A stretch of 37,136 bases of DNA from an uncultured Methylococcaceae bacterium (GCA_903910005.1 CAIVXW010000345.1:1-37136); one strand, 5' to 3'. Counted from the first letter of the stretch, positions 9,086-18,959 are shown. The notes: generated from the sequence alone by a model not told the origin. Translations and numbers: made by a program.

Positions 9086-9278
9086 ACACCGCAAGCCTGA
9101 GATTGACCCGCCTAAGTGCAGAACATCGCACCACGTTGTACAAATGTCAGTTTTCGTACCGTATTCCGAGGCTCACTTCAAGACGCTCAAATACCGTCCC
9201 GAATTTCCCGCCCGGTTCGGTTCGCGGGATGTGTCAATGACATTGAGACACGGGATTGCAGGAAATTAGTGTAGAAAG

Positions 9279-9470
9279 TTAATGTGGCTCGGGGGCGGTG
9301 GGTCGGGTTTCCTCCGTGGTTGAGTTGGGTTTGGTGGTTAAGTTGGGCTTTGCAGGTGGATTGATCCAGGCGGCTTCGGGTAAGGCGGGGGCGGTGGGGC
9401 AACGACCTCTGAAGCGTTCCGGGTGCTGTTCATAAGCCGCTGCCAGAACGGCATTTCGCCTGGCAATGAT
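9279..9470 (-). pseudogene. IS3-family-like transposase C-terminal fragment
   Basis: ARRNAVLAAAYEQHPERFRGRCPTAPALPEAAWINPPAK resembles the typical 'AYxAHPERFVRGxPxPPxLPxxVWINPP' tail of IS3-type transposases; no upstream catalytic domain. Confidence 0.6.
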
Positions 9471-9474
9471 AGCG

Positions 9475-9600
9475 ATTCGGGGAGCAGATGCCATTGCGTG
9501 CCACTACGCAGAATCCACACGACGGCGTTCAAAAACGCCAGGCAACGCGCTTCATTGCCCACTCGCACCTGCGGGAGGGTTTGCAGAATTTGATGAATTA
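9475..9600 (-). pseudogene. IS5-family transposase N-terminal fragment
   Basis: LQTLPQVRVGNEARCLAFLNAVVWILRSGTQWHLLPE resembles the IS5-family N-terminal region; in-frame stop upstream; catalytic domain missing. Confidence 0.65.
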
Positions 9601-9880
9601 CTTGTCATTGTATGCTGCTGAGTTCATGTCGGTTTGCCATGCGAAAAAACGCGAAGGTCTACACAGGCGGCTGTCTTATGTCAACAGAACCTAGACAATT
9701 CCGGGTGAGGGGAGCCGAATGGCGCGAATGCGGAAAGTTGGCTCAAGGGACTGACCGGTGGTCAGGATGGCCTCGCTACCATGCTGTGTTTCCGGTTGAC
9801 CGCCGGAGGGGATAGGCTATATCTTTGCCGGTCAAACTGAACCCGATCGCATTCCCGTCAACCTTCAGGAGTTTTCCATC

Positions 9881-10882
9881 ATGTACCTTGCCGAACACCC
9901 GGCATCCGCCTCCGGTTCCTTGCCCGCGTTACGTCACGACTGGCATCTGGCTGAGGTGGAGGCTCTGTTTGCCCTGCCGTTCAACGATCTCATTTTCCTG
10001 GCACAGGGCGTACACCGTCAGCATTTCGATCCGGCAGATATCCAGATCAGCCGGTTGCTCAGCATCAAGACCGGTGCCTGTTCCGAGGATTGTGCCTATT
10101 GTCCCCAAAGTGCCCACTATGACACCGGGCTGGGCCGTGAAGCCCTGATGCCGCTGGATGCGGTGCTGGCGGCAGCGCGTGAGGCCCGTGAGCAGGGAGC
10201 CAGCCGTTTCTGTATGGGGGCGGCCTGGCGCAGTCCCCGCGACAGCGATATTGAGCAGGTTTGTGCCATGGTCGAGGGCGTCAAGGCACTGGGTATGGAA
10301 ACCTGCGTGACCCTGGGTATGCTGACCGATGCCCAGACCGGCCAGCTCAAGTCGGCTGGACTCGATTACTACAATCATAATCTGGATACTTCCGAGGCGT
10401 TTTATTCCAGCATTATTTCCACCCGTACCTACCAGGATCGGCTGGAAACCCTGGCGCGGGTTCGGGAGGCCGGTATCAATGTCTGTTGTGGCGGCATTGT
10501 CGGCATGGGCGAAACCGCCCGTGACCGGGCCAGCCTGTTGCTGACACTGGCCAATCTGCCGAAGCATCCGGAGAGCGTGCCCATCAATCTGCTGGTACGG
10601 GTCGAGGGGACGCCGCTGGCCGCCACCGATGACCTTGATCCGCTGATTTTCGTGCGTACCATCGCAGTGGCGCGGATTCTCATGCCGGCTTCGCGGGTCA
10701 GGCTTTCGGCCGGTCGCGACCGGATGAGTGACGAGATGCAGGCTTTGTGTTTTCTGGCCGGGGCCAATTCAATTTTTTACGGCGAGCGGTTGCTGACCAC
10801 CGACAACCCCGAGGCAGTGCGCGATCGGCAGTTGTTTGCCCGTCTGGGACTCACCCTGTCCGGTTACGGGCTGGACGGCTGA
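9881..10882 (+). CDS. bioB: Biotin synthase
   Basis: Radical SAM CxxxCxxC in [41 protein letters not shown]. Confidence 0.97.
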   Translation: MYLAEHPASASGSLPALRHDWHLAEVEALFALPFNDLIFLAQGVHRQHFDPADIQISRLLSIKTGACSEDCAYCPQSAHYDTGLGREALMPLDAVLAAAREAREQGASRFCMGAAWRSPRDSDIEQVCAMVEGVKALGMETCVTLGMLTDAQTGQLKSAGLDYYNHNLDTSEAFYSSIISTRTYQDRLETLARVREAGINVCCGGIVGMGETARDRASLLLTLANLPKHPESVPINLLVRVEGTPLAATDDLDPLIFVRTIAVARILMPASRVRLSAGRDRMSDEMQALCFLAGANSIFYGERLLTTDNPEAVRDRQLFARLGLTLSGYGLDG

Positions 10883-12117
10883 TGCAGACGCAGGCCGGGC
10901 CTTACTGGCAAAAACGCTTGCAGGATCGGTTGGCGGCGGTGGATGCGGCCGGTCTGCGCCGGGTTCGTCGGGTATTGTCCGGCCCGCAGCAGGTGATGGT
11001 GCAGGTGGATGGACGCGCCCTCCTCAATTTCAGCAGTAACGATTATCTGGGGCTGGCCAGTCATCCCGAGGTGGTGGCGGCCTTGCGTGATGCCGCGACC
11101 CGTTACGGGGTCGGGTCCGGGGCTGCCCATCTGGTGTCGGGCCATTCAGCGGCCCATGAGGCTCTGGAACAGGCGTTGGCTGATTTTACCGGGCGGGAAC
11201 GCGCCCTGCTGTTTTCGACCGGTTACATGGCCAATCTGGGTATTTTGTCTGCCCTGGCCGGGCGGGGTGACTGGATTTTGCAAGACCGGCTCAATCATGC
11301 ATCCCTGCTGGACGGTGCCCTGTTGTCACGAGCCCGCCTGATCCGTTATCCCCACCTGGATGTGGCCGCCCTGGATCGTCGTCTGTGTGCGTGTCCGGTA
11401 GCCAACCGGCTGGTCGTTACCGACGGGGTGTTCAGCATGGATGGTGATCTGGCTCCGTTGCCCGAACTGGCCCGCCTGGCCCGCCGTCGGGAGGCCTGCC
11501 TGATCGTGGATGATGCACACGGACTGGGGGTGCTGGGAACGAACGGGGAGGGCAGTCTGCAACACGGCGGTGTCAGTGACCCGGCGGCGGTACCGGTGCT
11601 GATGGGAACCCTGGGCAAGGCTCTGGGAACATTCGGTGCCTTCGTGGCCGGTTCGGTTGATCTGATTGATTGTCTGCTGCAAACCGCACGTACCTTTGTT
11701 TATACCACCGCCCTGCCACCGGCTCTGGCGATGGCTACCCTCACCAGTCTCAGGCTGGTGCGGGAGGAAGCCTGGCGCAGGACGCGGTTGTTGCAACAGG
11801 TGACGCGGTTGCGGGCCGGATTGACCGCCTGCGGTTGGCACGGCCTGCTGTTGCCGTCGATTACGCCGATTCAGGCCTTGATTCTGGGCAGCAACCGGCG
11901 GGCGGCCGAAGCCGGACAGCAGTTGGCCCGGGCGGGATTTTGGGTAGGGGTCATTCGTCCGCCGACGGTGCCCGAGGGCACCGCCCGTTTGCGGATTGCC
12001 CTGTCGGCCCTGCATACCGAAGATCAGGTTGATGCCCTGGTTGCGGCTTTGGACGCCCTCCTCACGCAGTGGATGCCTGAAGATCGCTTCAACCCGGCGG
12101 GAGGGATCGCATGCTGA
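10882..12117 (+). CDS. bioF: 8-amino-7-oxononanoate synthase
   Basis: NFSSNDYLGLASHPEV...VDDAHGLGVLGTNGEGS...GTLGKALGTFGAFVAGS; overlaps the bioB stop. Confidence 0.96.
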   Translation: MQTQAGPYWQKRLQDRLAAVDAAGLRRVRRVLSGPQQVMVQVDGRALLNFSSNDYLGLASHPEVVAALRDAATRYGVGSGAAHLVSGHSAAHEALEQALADFTGRERALLFSTGYMANLGILSALAGRGDWILQDRLNHASLLDGALLSRARLIRYPHLDVAALDRRLCACPVANRLVVTDGVFSMDGDLAPLPELARLARRREACLIVDDAHGLGVLGTNGEGSLQHGGVSDPAAVPVLMGTLGKALGTFGAFVAGSVDLIDCLLQTARTFVYTTALPPALAMATLTSLRLVREEAWRRTRLLQQVTRLRAGLTACGWHGLLLPSITPIQALILGSNRRAAEAGQQLARAGFWVGVIRPPTVPEGTARLRIALSALHTEDQVDALVAALDALLTQWMPEDRFNPAGGIAC

Positions 12118-12893
12118 AACCGGAATCAGGTCTTTATACCCGCACCCTGGGTCAGGGGACGGATCTGGTGCTGGTGCATGGCTGGGGCATGCACGGTGCG
12201 GTGTGGGGGGATTTTGCCGAACGCCTGGCCAGTCAGTTTCGGGTGACGCTGGTGGATCTGCCCGGTCACGGCCGTAGTCCGGCCCTGACGCCGTTTTCGC
12301 TGCAACCGGTGACCCGGGCCGTGCTGGAAGCGGTACCCCGACGGGCTCACTGGCTGGGCTGGTCGCTGGGTGCCCTGATTGCCCTGAACGTCGCCCATTG
12401 CCATCCTGACCGGGTCAATCGGCTGATTTTGCTGGCGGGTAGCCCCCGCTTTCTGGCGGATACTGACTGGCCAGGACTGGAGCCCGGCTTGCTGGAACGC
12501 TTCGCTGATGACTTTGCCAGTGATTATGCCGCCAGTCTCCGGCGGTTTTTGCTGTTGCAGAATATGGGGCAGGATCAGGCCAGGGTTTTTCACAAGCAGT
12601 TGGCGGCCCGCTTGCTGGACTGCCCCCGGCCAGACCCGGGTGCCCTGGCGGGAGGGCTTGGCCTCCTGAAGGAAACCGATCTGAGGGCGGTGCTGGCCGG
12701 TCTGAGCCAGCCGGTTCTGCAGATTCTGGGGGGGCGGGATCGGCTAACACCACGGGAACTCGGCCCGGCCATGCGCCGGTTGGGAGGACGGTGTGAAGTC
12801 CACCTGCTGGACAGTGCCGGTCATCTGCCTTTTCTGACTCACCAGGACGAGACCCTTAGCCTGATCCGCCGTTTTTTGTCAGGTCAGCCATGA
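12111..12893 (+). CDS. bioH: Pimeloyl-ACP methyl ester carboxylesterase
   Basis: DLVLVHGWGMHGAVWGDFAERLASQFRVTLVDLPGHGRS...LGWSLGALIALNVA. Confidence 0.94.
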   Translation: MLKPESGLYTRTLGQGTDLVLVHGWGMHGAVWGDFAERLASQFRVTLVDLPGHGRSPALTPFSLQPVTRAVLEAVPRRAHWLGWSLGALIALNVAHCHPDRVNRLILLAGSPRFLADTDWPGLEPGLLERFADDFASDYAASLRRFLLLQNMGQDQARVFHKQLAARLLDCPRPDPGALAGGLGLLKETDLRAVLAGLSQPVLQILGGRDRLTPRELGPAMRRLGGRCEVHLLDSAGHLPFLTHQDETLSLIRRFLSGQP

Positions 12894-13726
12894 GTCACCC
12901 GGCAGTATTCTGCGGTGAAGGGGGCGTGCCCGAGAAGCACTGGGTCGGGCGTTCGTTTGGCCGGGCGGCGGACGGTTATGATGGTTTGGCGGGTCTGCAG
13001 CGAACCACGGCCGATGCCGTGCTGGCCGGTTGGTTTGCCCGAACCACCCGGCACAGGCCTGACTGGATTCTTGACGTGGGAGCCGGTACCGGTTATCCGA
13101 CCCGCCATCTGCACCAACACTGGCCGGAGGCCCGGGTGTTGGCAGTTGATCTGGCCGAGGGCATGCTGCGGGTGGCCCGGCGACACTGGCCTGATGCTGA
13201 CCCGCTCCACTGCGTGGTGGGCGATGCCGAAACCCTGCCAGTGGCGGATGGCGGCGTGGATATGCTGTTTACCAATCTGGCTTTGCAGTGGTGCAGCTCG
13301 GTGACGGCTGCCTTCAGCGAGTTTTACCGTGTCCTCAAGCCAGGCGGTCAACTGGCATTCAGTACCTTTGGCCCGGCCACCCTGCATGAACTCAGGGCAG
13401 CCTGGGCCTCGGCGGATGACCATACGCATGTGAGCCATTTTCCCGAACCGGATATCTTGCGAACCGCGCTGGACGGCTGCGGGTGGGCCGGGGTTGAGTT
13501 GCACTCAACCCTGACGCGCTTGCAGTATGCCGGTGTACTTGACCTCATGCACGAATTGAAAGGCCTGGGTGCCCACAACCTGACCCGCAACCGTGCCCGC
13601 CATCTGCAGGGTAAATCGGCCTGGCAACGCATGGTGGCGGCATACCCGGCTGACCGGAACGGTGAGGTCTGGGCCAGTTTTGAGGTGATTGCGGGGTATT
13701 GCCGAAAGCCGGTGTCGGGCAAATGA
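12890..13726 (+). CDS. bioC: Malonyl-ACP O-methyltransferase
   Basis: SFGRAADGYDGLAGLQRTTAD...ILDVGAGTGYPTRHL...FTNLALQWCSSVTAAFSEFYRVLKPGGQLAFSTFGPATLHELR. Confidence 0.94.
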   Translation: MSHPAVFCGEGGVPEKHWVGRSFGRAADGYDGLAGLQRTTADAVLAGWFARTTRHRPDWILDVGAGTGYPTRHLHQHWPEARVLAVDLAEGMLRVARRHWPDADPLHCVVGDAETLPVADGGVDMLFTNLALQWCSSVTAAFSEFYRVLKPGGQLAFSTFGPATLHELRAAWASADDHTHVSHFPEPDILRTALDGCGWAGVELHSTLTRLQYAGVLDLMHELKGLGAHNLTRNRARHLQGKSAWQRMVAAYPADRNGEVWASFEVIAGYCRKPVSGK

Positions 13727-13764
13727 CCCGGCTGTCGGCGTCAGGTGTTATTGACGGTGAAGGC

Positions 13765-16125
13765 TCAACTCTTTCGGTGTTGCTCAAGCAGGGCCGACTG
13801 GGCCGAGATGTTGAGTTCGCCTGAATTGACCGGTTTGTGGTAGCTGCCGTCCGCATTCATCAGCCAGGCCTGGGTGTTGTCTTTCAGGTACAGTTCCAGG
13901 TCGGCAATGATCCGGTCAGCCAGTTTGCGGTTTTCCACCGGAAAACAGGCCTCTACCCGGCGGAACATGTTTCTGGCGAGAAAATCCGCGCTGGCCAGAA
14001 ATACGTCCGGGTGTCCGCCGTTTTCAAAGTAATAAACCCGGCTGTGTTCCAGGAAGCGGCCAATCACCGAGCGGACTTCAATATGGTCGGAAATGCCGGG
14101 TACACCGGGACGCAGTGAGCAAATTCCGCGTACGATCAGCCTGACCTGTACACCGGCCATTGAGGCCCGGTAGAGGGTGCGAATCAACAGGGGTTCAGCC
14201 ACCGCATTGACCTTGATGATGATCCTGGCCGGTTTGCCGGCCTGGGCCTGTTCAATTTCCCGGCTGATTTTTTTGATGATGTTCTGATGCAGGCTGAACG
14301 GGGATTGCAGCAATTTATGCAGTTTGCTGACCTTGCCCAGACTGGTGAGCTGCATGAATACCTTGCGGATATCCTCGCCCAACTCCTGGTCGCTGGTCAG
14401 CAGGCAGTAATCGGTGTAACAGCGGGCCGTACGCGGATGGTAATTGCCGGTACCCAGGTGGGTGTAGTAGCGCAGACTCCGGCCTTCGCGCCGCAGGATC
14501 AGCAGCATTTTGCCATGGGTTTTGTAACCGACGATGCCATACACCACCTGTACTCCGGCTTCCTGCAAGCGGGTCGCCAGTGAAATGTTAGCCTTTTCAT
14601 CGAAGCGGGCCCGCAATTCCACCACCACGGTGACTTCCTTGCCGGCATGGGCGGCTTGCAGCAGGGCTTCGACAATCGGCGAATTGGGCCCGGTCCGGTA
14701 AAGGGTTTGCTTGATGGCGACCACCTGCGGATCAGCGGCCGCCTGGCGGATCAGTTCAATAACCGGATTAAAGGATTCGTAGGGGTGATGCAGCAAAATG
14801 TCGTGCTTGCGGATGGCGGCAAAAAAGTCCTGCCCGACCGCCAGCCCTTTGGGAAAACCTGCCGTGAATCCCGGATATTTCAAATCAGGCCGGTCGATCA
14901 GGTCATATACTTCGCGGGTGCGGCTCATGTTGACCGGGCCATCCACCTTGTAGAGTCGGTCTTCGGTCAACTGAAACTGGTCAATCAAAAACGCAATAAT
15001 GTCGTCCGGGCAATTGTCGGCCACTTCCAGACGCACCTCATCGCCATAATTGCGGCTGCTCAGTTCTCCCTCCACCGCCTGCAACAGATCGTCGATTTCT
15101 TCTCCGTCCAGATACATTTCACTGTTGCGGGTTACCCGGAACTGGTAGCAATCCTTGACCTTCATGCCGTGAAACAGCAAATCGACGAAGGCGTGGATGA
15201 TGGAGGACAGGAATACAAAATCATGCGGCCCGCCCTGGGTCTCCGCCGGTGGCAACTGGATGATGCGCGACAGTGCCCGGGGTGCCTGCAGGATGGCCAA
15301 TTGTATGTCCCGCCCGAACGCATCCTTGCCAGCCATCGAGACAATGAAATTAAGGCTTTTGTTAAGTACCCTGGGGAAGGGGTGAGCCGGATCCAGCCCC
15401 ATGGGAGAAAGGATTGGCAGCAACTGTTCCTCAAAGTAGCGGCGTAACCAGGCCTGCTGGGCGTCGTTCCAGTCCTGGCGGCGAATGAAGCGGATGCCTT
15501 CCCGTTCCAGGTCGGGAATGATGTTCTCGTTTAGAACCCGGTATTGTTCGTCCACCAGTTGATGGGCTCTGTGGCTGATACTGTGGAGAATTTCCTGCGG
15601 ACTGGATTGATCGGCTTCGATACGGGTGGAACCGAGTTCGGAACGCTGAATCAGACCGGCTACCCGGACTTCAAAAAATTCATCCAGATTGGAACAGGAA
15701 ATGCAGAGGAAATTTAACCGCTCCAGCAGGGGGGTGTGTACATCCTTGGCCTGTTCCAGTACGCGGTGGTTGAATTCCAGCAGACTCAATTCCTGGTTGA
15801 TGTAGAGATACGGGTCGGCCAGATTGGTGATTTCACCCTCCTCGTGTGTCTTTTCCCACAGTTGCCGGGCATCCGGGTTGGTTGCCAGGTCGCCGATCAT
15901 GTAGCGGGCGGCCCGGATCATGCGGGCGGCTTTGGTTCGGTTGAATCCCGGGATTTTCTCCAGTTGATCCACATCGGTGGCGGCCAGCTCCTCCACCGAG
16001 AATATGCCGTGTTCGGCCAGAATTGAACGATTGGTTTTGCTGATGCCCTTTACGTCTTTGATGATCAAGTGCGTATCTCTCCGGAAAATATGGCGATTGA
16101 CGACCGGAAGGGTGTTCGCTGTCAT
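13765..16125 (-). CDS. ppk1: Polyphosphate kinase 1 with N-terminal helix-hairpin-helix extension
   Basis: PPK1 body from ADPYLYINQELSLLEFNHRVLEQA...LERLNFLCISCSNLDEFFEVRVAG; extension IIKDVKGISKTNRSILAEHGIFSVEELAATDVDQLEKIPGFNRTKAARMIRAAR. Confidence 0.93.
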   Translation of the reverse strand: MTANTLPVVNRHIFRRDTHLIIKDVKGISKTNRSILAEHGIFSVEELAATDVDQLEKIPGFNRTKAARMIRAARYMIGDLATNPDARQLWEKTHEEGEITNLADPYLYINQELSLLEFNHRVLEQAKDVHTPLLERLNFLCISCSNLDEFFEVRVAGLIQRSELGSTRIEADQSSPQEILHSISHRAHQLVDEQYRVLNENIIPDLEREGIRFIRRQDWNDAQQAWLRRYFEEQLLPILSPMGLDPAHPFPRVLNKSLNFIVSMAGKDAFGRDIQLAILQAPRALSRIIQLPPAETQGGPHDFVFLSSIIHAFVDLLFHGMKVKDCYQFRVTRNSEMYLDGEEIDDLLQAVEGELSSRNYGDEVRLEVADNCPDDIIAFLIDQFQLTEDRLYKVDGPVNMSRTREVYDLIDRPDLKYPGFTAGFPKGLAVGQDFFAAIRKHDILLHHPYESFNPVIELIRQAAADPQVVAIKQTLYRTGPNSPIVEALLQAAHAGKEVTVVVELRARFDEKANISLATRLQEAGVQVVYGIVGYKTHGKMLLILRREGRSLRYYTHLGTGNYHPRTARCYTDYCLLTSDQELGEDIRKVFMQLTSLGKVSKLHKLLQSPFSLHQNIIKKISREIEQAQAGKPARIIIKVNAVAEPLLIRTLYRASMAGVQVRLIVRGICSLRPGVPGISDHIEVRSVIGRFLEHSRVYYFENGGHPDVFLASADFLARNMFRRVEACFPVENRKLADRIIADLELYLKDNTQAWLMNADGSYHKPVNSGELNISAQSALLEQHRKS

Positions 16126-16218
16126 TGCCGAATCCGGTCAAAGGTTTTGTAGTATGCTTCATCCCACAGGTTTTGCGAATAAACCCCGATCCGGGTTTAC
16201 CTCCCCCAGGAACACATT

Positions 16219-16407
16219 ATGAACTGGCAAGAATTTTTTTTCATGGGCGGTTATGGCCTGTACGTCTGGACGTCGTATGGACTGATGGCTGCCCTGCTTA
16301 TCTACAATTTGCTGGCTCCGCTCCAGCGCAAGCGGGCCGTGATGCGGCAACTCAAAAGCCGTCTTGAGCGCGAGGACGGCAAGTCTGCAGCCGAGGTCGG
16401 AACATGA
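16219..16407 (+). CDS. ccmD: Heme exporter protein CcmD
   Basis: MNWQEFFFMGGYGLYVWTSYGLMAALLIYNLLAPLQRKRAVMRQL. Confidence 0.88.
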   Translation: MNWQEFFFMGGYGLYVWTSYGLMAALLIYNLLAPLQRKRAVMRQLKSRLEREDGKSAAEVGT

Positions 16408-16859
16408 CTCCCCGGCAAAAACGCATGGCGGTGGTGGCCCTGTTGCTGGCGGGTGTCGCTACCGCAGTCGGGCTGGGACTGACCGCCTTCCAGAAAAACC
16501 TGCTGTATTTTTATACGCCGACCCAGGTCAGTGGCGGTGAGGCTCCCACGGGTTATCCCTTTCGGGTGGGAGGCCTGGTCGTGGCCGGTTCGGTCAGGCG
16601 CGATCCTGACAGTCTGACCGTGCATTTTTCAGTCACCGATGGACCCGCCACCCTGCCGGTGGTGTACACCGGTATTTTGCCGGATTTGTTCCGCGAAGGG
16701 CAGGGCATCATCTCGGTGGGGCAACTCAATGCCGCCGGGGTGTTTGAGGCCACTGAAGTGCTGGCCAAGCATGATGAAAACTACATGCCACCTGAAGTCG
16801 CCGCTGCCCTTGAACAAAGCGGGCAACGGGTTCCCAACTATAAGGAGTATCAAAAATGA
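16404..16859 (+). CDS. ccmE: Cytochrome c maturation heme chaperone CcmE
   Basis: MTPRQKRMAVVALLLAGVATAVGLGLTAFQKNLLYFYTPTQV...VLAKHDENYMPPEV (heme-binding HDENY). Confidence 0.96.
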   Translation: MTPRQKRMAVVALLLAGVATAVGLGLTAFQKNLLYFYTPTQVSGGEAPTGYPFRVGGLVVAGSVRRDPDSLTVHFSVTDGPATLPVVYTGILPDLFREGQGIISVGQLNAAGVFEATEVLAKHDENYMPPEVAAALEQSGQRVPNYKEYQK

Positions 16860-18832
16860 TCGGAGAACTGGGTCATCTGACCTTGATCGTAGCCTTGCTC
16901 ATGGCTGTTTTGCAGTCGGTGTACCCATTGCTGGGAGCCGCCCGGGCGGTTCCGGTGTGGATGGCGGTGGGACGGGCTGCCGGACGGGCCCAGTGCGGGT
17001 TTCTGCTGGTGTCGTTTGGCTGTCTGATTGCCACCTTTGTCAATCATGACTTTTCCATGGCCTATGTGGCGGAAAATTCCAACACCGGTTTGCCGCTGTA
17101 CTACCGCATTGCCGCTGCCTGGGGGGCTCACGAAGGCTCCATGCTGTTGTGGGCCACCATTCTGGGGCTGTGGACGGCGATGGTCAGTTATTTCAGCAAG
17201 GGGTTGTCCGAACCGTTTCTGGCCCGGGTGCTGGGCATCATGGGGCTGGTCAGTACCGGCATTTTGCTGTTCATCCTGCTGACCTCCAACCCGTTCGTAC
17301 GCAATCCGGAGCCACCGGCTGACGGCAATGATCTCAATCCGCTGTTACAGGATTTCGGCATGACGGTACACCCTCCCATGCTCTACATGGGCTACGTCGG
17401 TCTGTCGGTGGCCTTCAGTTTTGCCATGGCCGCCCTGCTGGGCGGATCGCTGGATTCAGCCTGGGCCCGCTGGTCCAGACCCTGGACACTGATTGCCTGG
17501 GTTTTTCTCACCTTTGGCATCGTACTGGGTTCCTGGTGGGCCTACTACGAACTGGGCTGGGGCGGCTGGTGGTTCTGGGATCCGGTTGAAAATGCTTCCT
17601 TCATGCCCTGGCTGGTGGCGACCGCCCTTTTGCATTCCCTGGCGGTGACCGAAAAGCGCGGTGCCTTCAAGGTATGGACGGTACTCCTGGCCTTGTTTGC
17701 CTTTTCCCTGAGTCTGCTGGGAACCTTCCTGGTTCGTTCCGGGGTGCTGACCTCCGTACACGCCTTTGCCTCTGACCCGACCCGGGGGTTGTTCATCCTG
17801 ATCCTGCTGGCCCTGGTGGTGGGCGGTTCGCTGTTGCTGTACGCCCTGAGGGCTCCCGCCATCCGCGATCAGGTTCACTTTGAACTATTCTCAAAGGAAA
17901 ACCTGCTGTTGCTGAACAACATTCTGCTGGTGACGGCAGCGGCCAGCGTACTGCTGGGGACGCTCTATCCGCTGGTGCTGGATGCCCTCAAGCTCGGCAA
18001 AATCTCGGTCGGCCCTCCCTATTTCAGCGCGGTTTTTGCCCCGGTCATGGCCCCCATATTCCTGCTGGCCGGGCTGGCTCCGCTGGTCGCCTGGCGCAAG
18101 GCCAGCCTGGGCAAACAGGCCGGTTTGCTCTACCGCCTGGCGGGTGGCAGCCTGCTGCTCGGGGTTATCACCACGGCGTTGTCGTGGAACCTCCGCGACA
18201 TCACCACCCTGGCGGGTCTCAGCATGGCCTTCTGGCTGAGTGCCACCGCCCTGTTGAGCCTGTGGCAACGGGTCAAACTCAGACATTCTACCTGGCAGGG
18301 GTTGCGCTCCCAGTCGCGCAGCATCTATGGCATGACCCTGGCCCATCTCGGGCTGGCGGTGTTTCTGACCGGGGTGACCCTGTCCGGCGGCTACAGCGAG
18401 GAAAAAGTCGTGCGACTGGGACCGGGCGACACCGCCGAACTGAAAGGCTACCGGTTTACCTTCAAGGGCATCACCGAAGTACAGGGCGACAACTACACGG
18501 CCCGGCGCGGCGAGTTTGAAGTCCGCCAGGGAGACGGTTCGCCCCATACCCTGTGGCCGGAGAAGCGGGTCTACAACGTACGTGGCAACCCCATGACCGA
18601 AGCCGCGATAGATCCTGGCCTCACCCGCGACCTTTACGTGGCACTGGGCGAACCCATGGACGGCGGCGACTGGAGCGTCCGCCTCTACTGCAAGCCGTTC
18701 ATCCGCTGGATCTGGCTGGGAGGGCTGTGCATGGCCGCCGGTGGCCTGCTTTCGGCCAGTGACCGCCGTTACCGCATGGCCCGCGCCCTGGAAGATGCGG
18801 CGACTGTTCCAGCCGGTTCGCAGCGGGCCTGA
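16856..18832 (+). CDS. ccmF: Cytochrome c heme lyase subunit CcmF
   Basis: WGAHEGSMLLWATILGLWTAMVSYF...WAYYELGWGGWWFWDPVENASFMPWL (WWD-type motif). Confidence 0.97.
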   Translation: MIGELGHLTLIVALLMAVLQSVYPLLGAARAVPVWMAVGRAAGRAQCGFLLVSFGCLIATFVNHDFSMAYVAENSNTGLPLYYRIAAAWGAHEGSMLLWATILGLWTAMVSYFSKGLSEPFLARVLGIMGLVSTGILLFILLTSNPFVRNPEPPADGNDLNPLLQDFGMTVHPPMLYMGYVGLSVAFSFAMAALLGGSLDSAWARWSRPWTLIAWVFLTFGIVLGSWWAYYELGWGGWWFWDPVENASFMPWLVATALLHSLAVTEKRGAFKVWTVLLALFAFSLSLLGTFLVRSGVLTSVHAFASDPTRGLFILILLALVVGGSLLLYALRAPAIRDQVHFELFSKENLLLLNNILLVTAAASVLLGTLYPLVLDALKLGKISVGPPYFSAVFAPVMAPIFLLAGLAPLVAWRKASLGKQAGLLYRLAGGSLLLGVITTALSWNLRDITTLAGLSMAFWLSATALLSLWQRVKLRHSTWQGLRSQSRSIYGMTLAHLGLAVFLTGVTLSGGYSEEKVVRLGPGDTAELKGYRFTFKGITEVQGDNYTARRGEFEVRQGDGSPHTLWPEKRVYNVRGNPMTEAAIDPGLTRDLYVALGEPMDGGDWSVRLYCKPFIRWIWLGGLCMAAGGLLSASDRRYRMARALEDAATVPAGSQRA

Positions 18833-18840
18833 GACCAGAG

Positions 18841-18868
18841 ACCCGGTGCGGCAAATCACGCACCGGGT
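18841..18868 (+). terminator. Strong hairpin after ccmF
   Basis: ACCCGGTGCG gcaaatca CGCACCGGGT, 10-bp perfect stem; weak U-tract, so terminator role uncertain. Confidence 0.5.
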
Positions 18869-18959
18869 AGGTCAAATCACACAGCCGACCTGGCTCATGG
18901 CGCAATAACCGACTGTTTTGCTTGGTTTTGCCACTGGCGCAGGGTTTGCTGGATTCCGT

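Noticed and set aside
13727-13764. Shared terminator between convergent bioC and ppk1
   Set aside because: No convincing stem with U-tract visible in the 38-bp gap
17891-18859. 322-aa minus-strand ORF antisense to ccmF
   Set aside because: Gln/Gly/Arg-rich mirror translation of TM-helix codons; no domain signature
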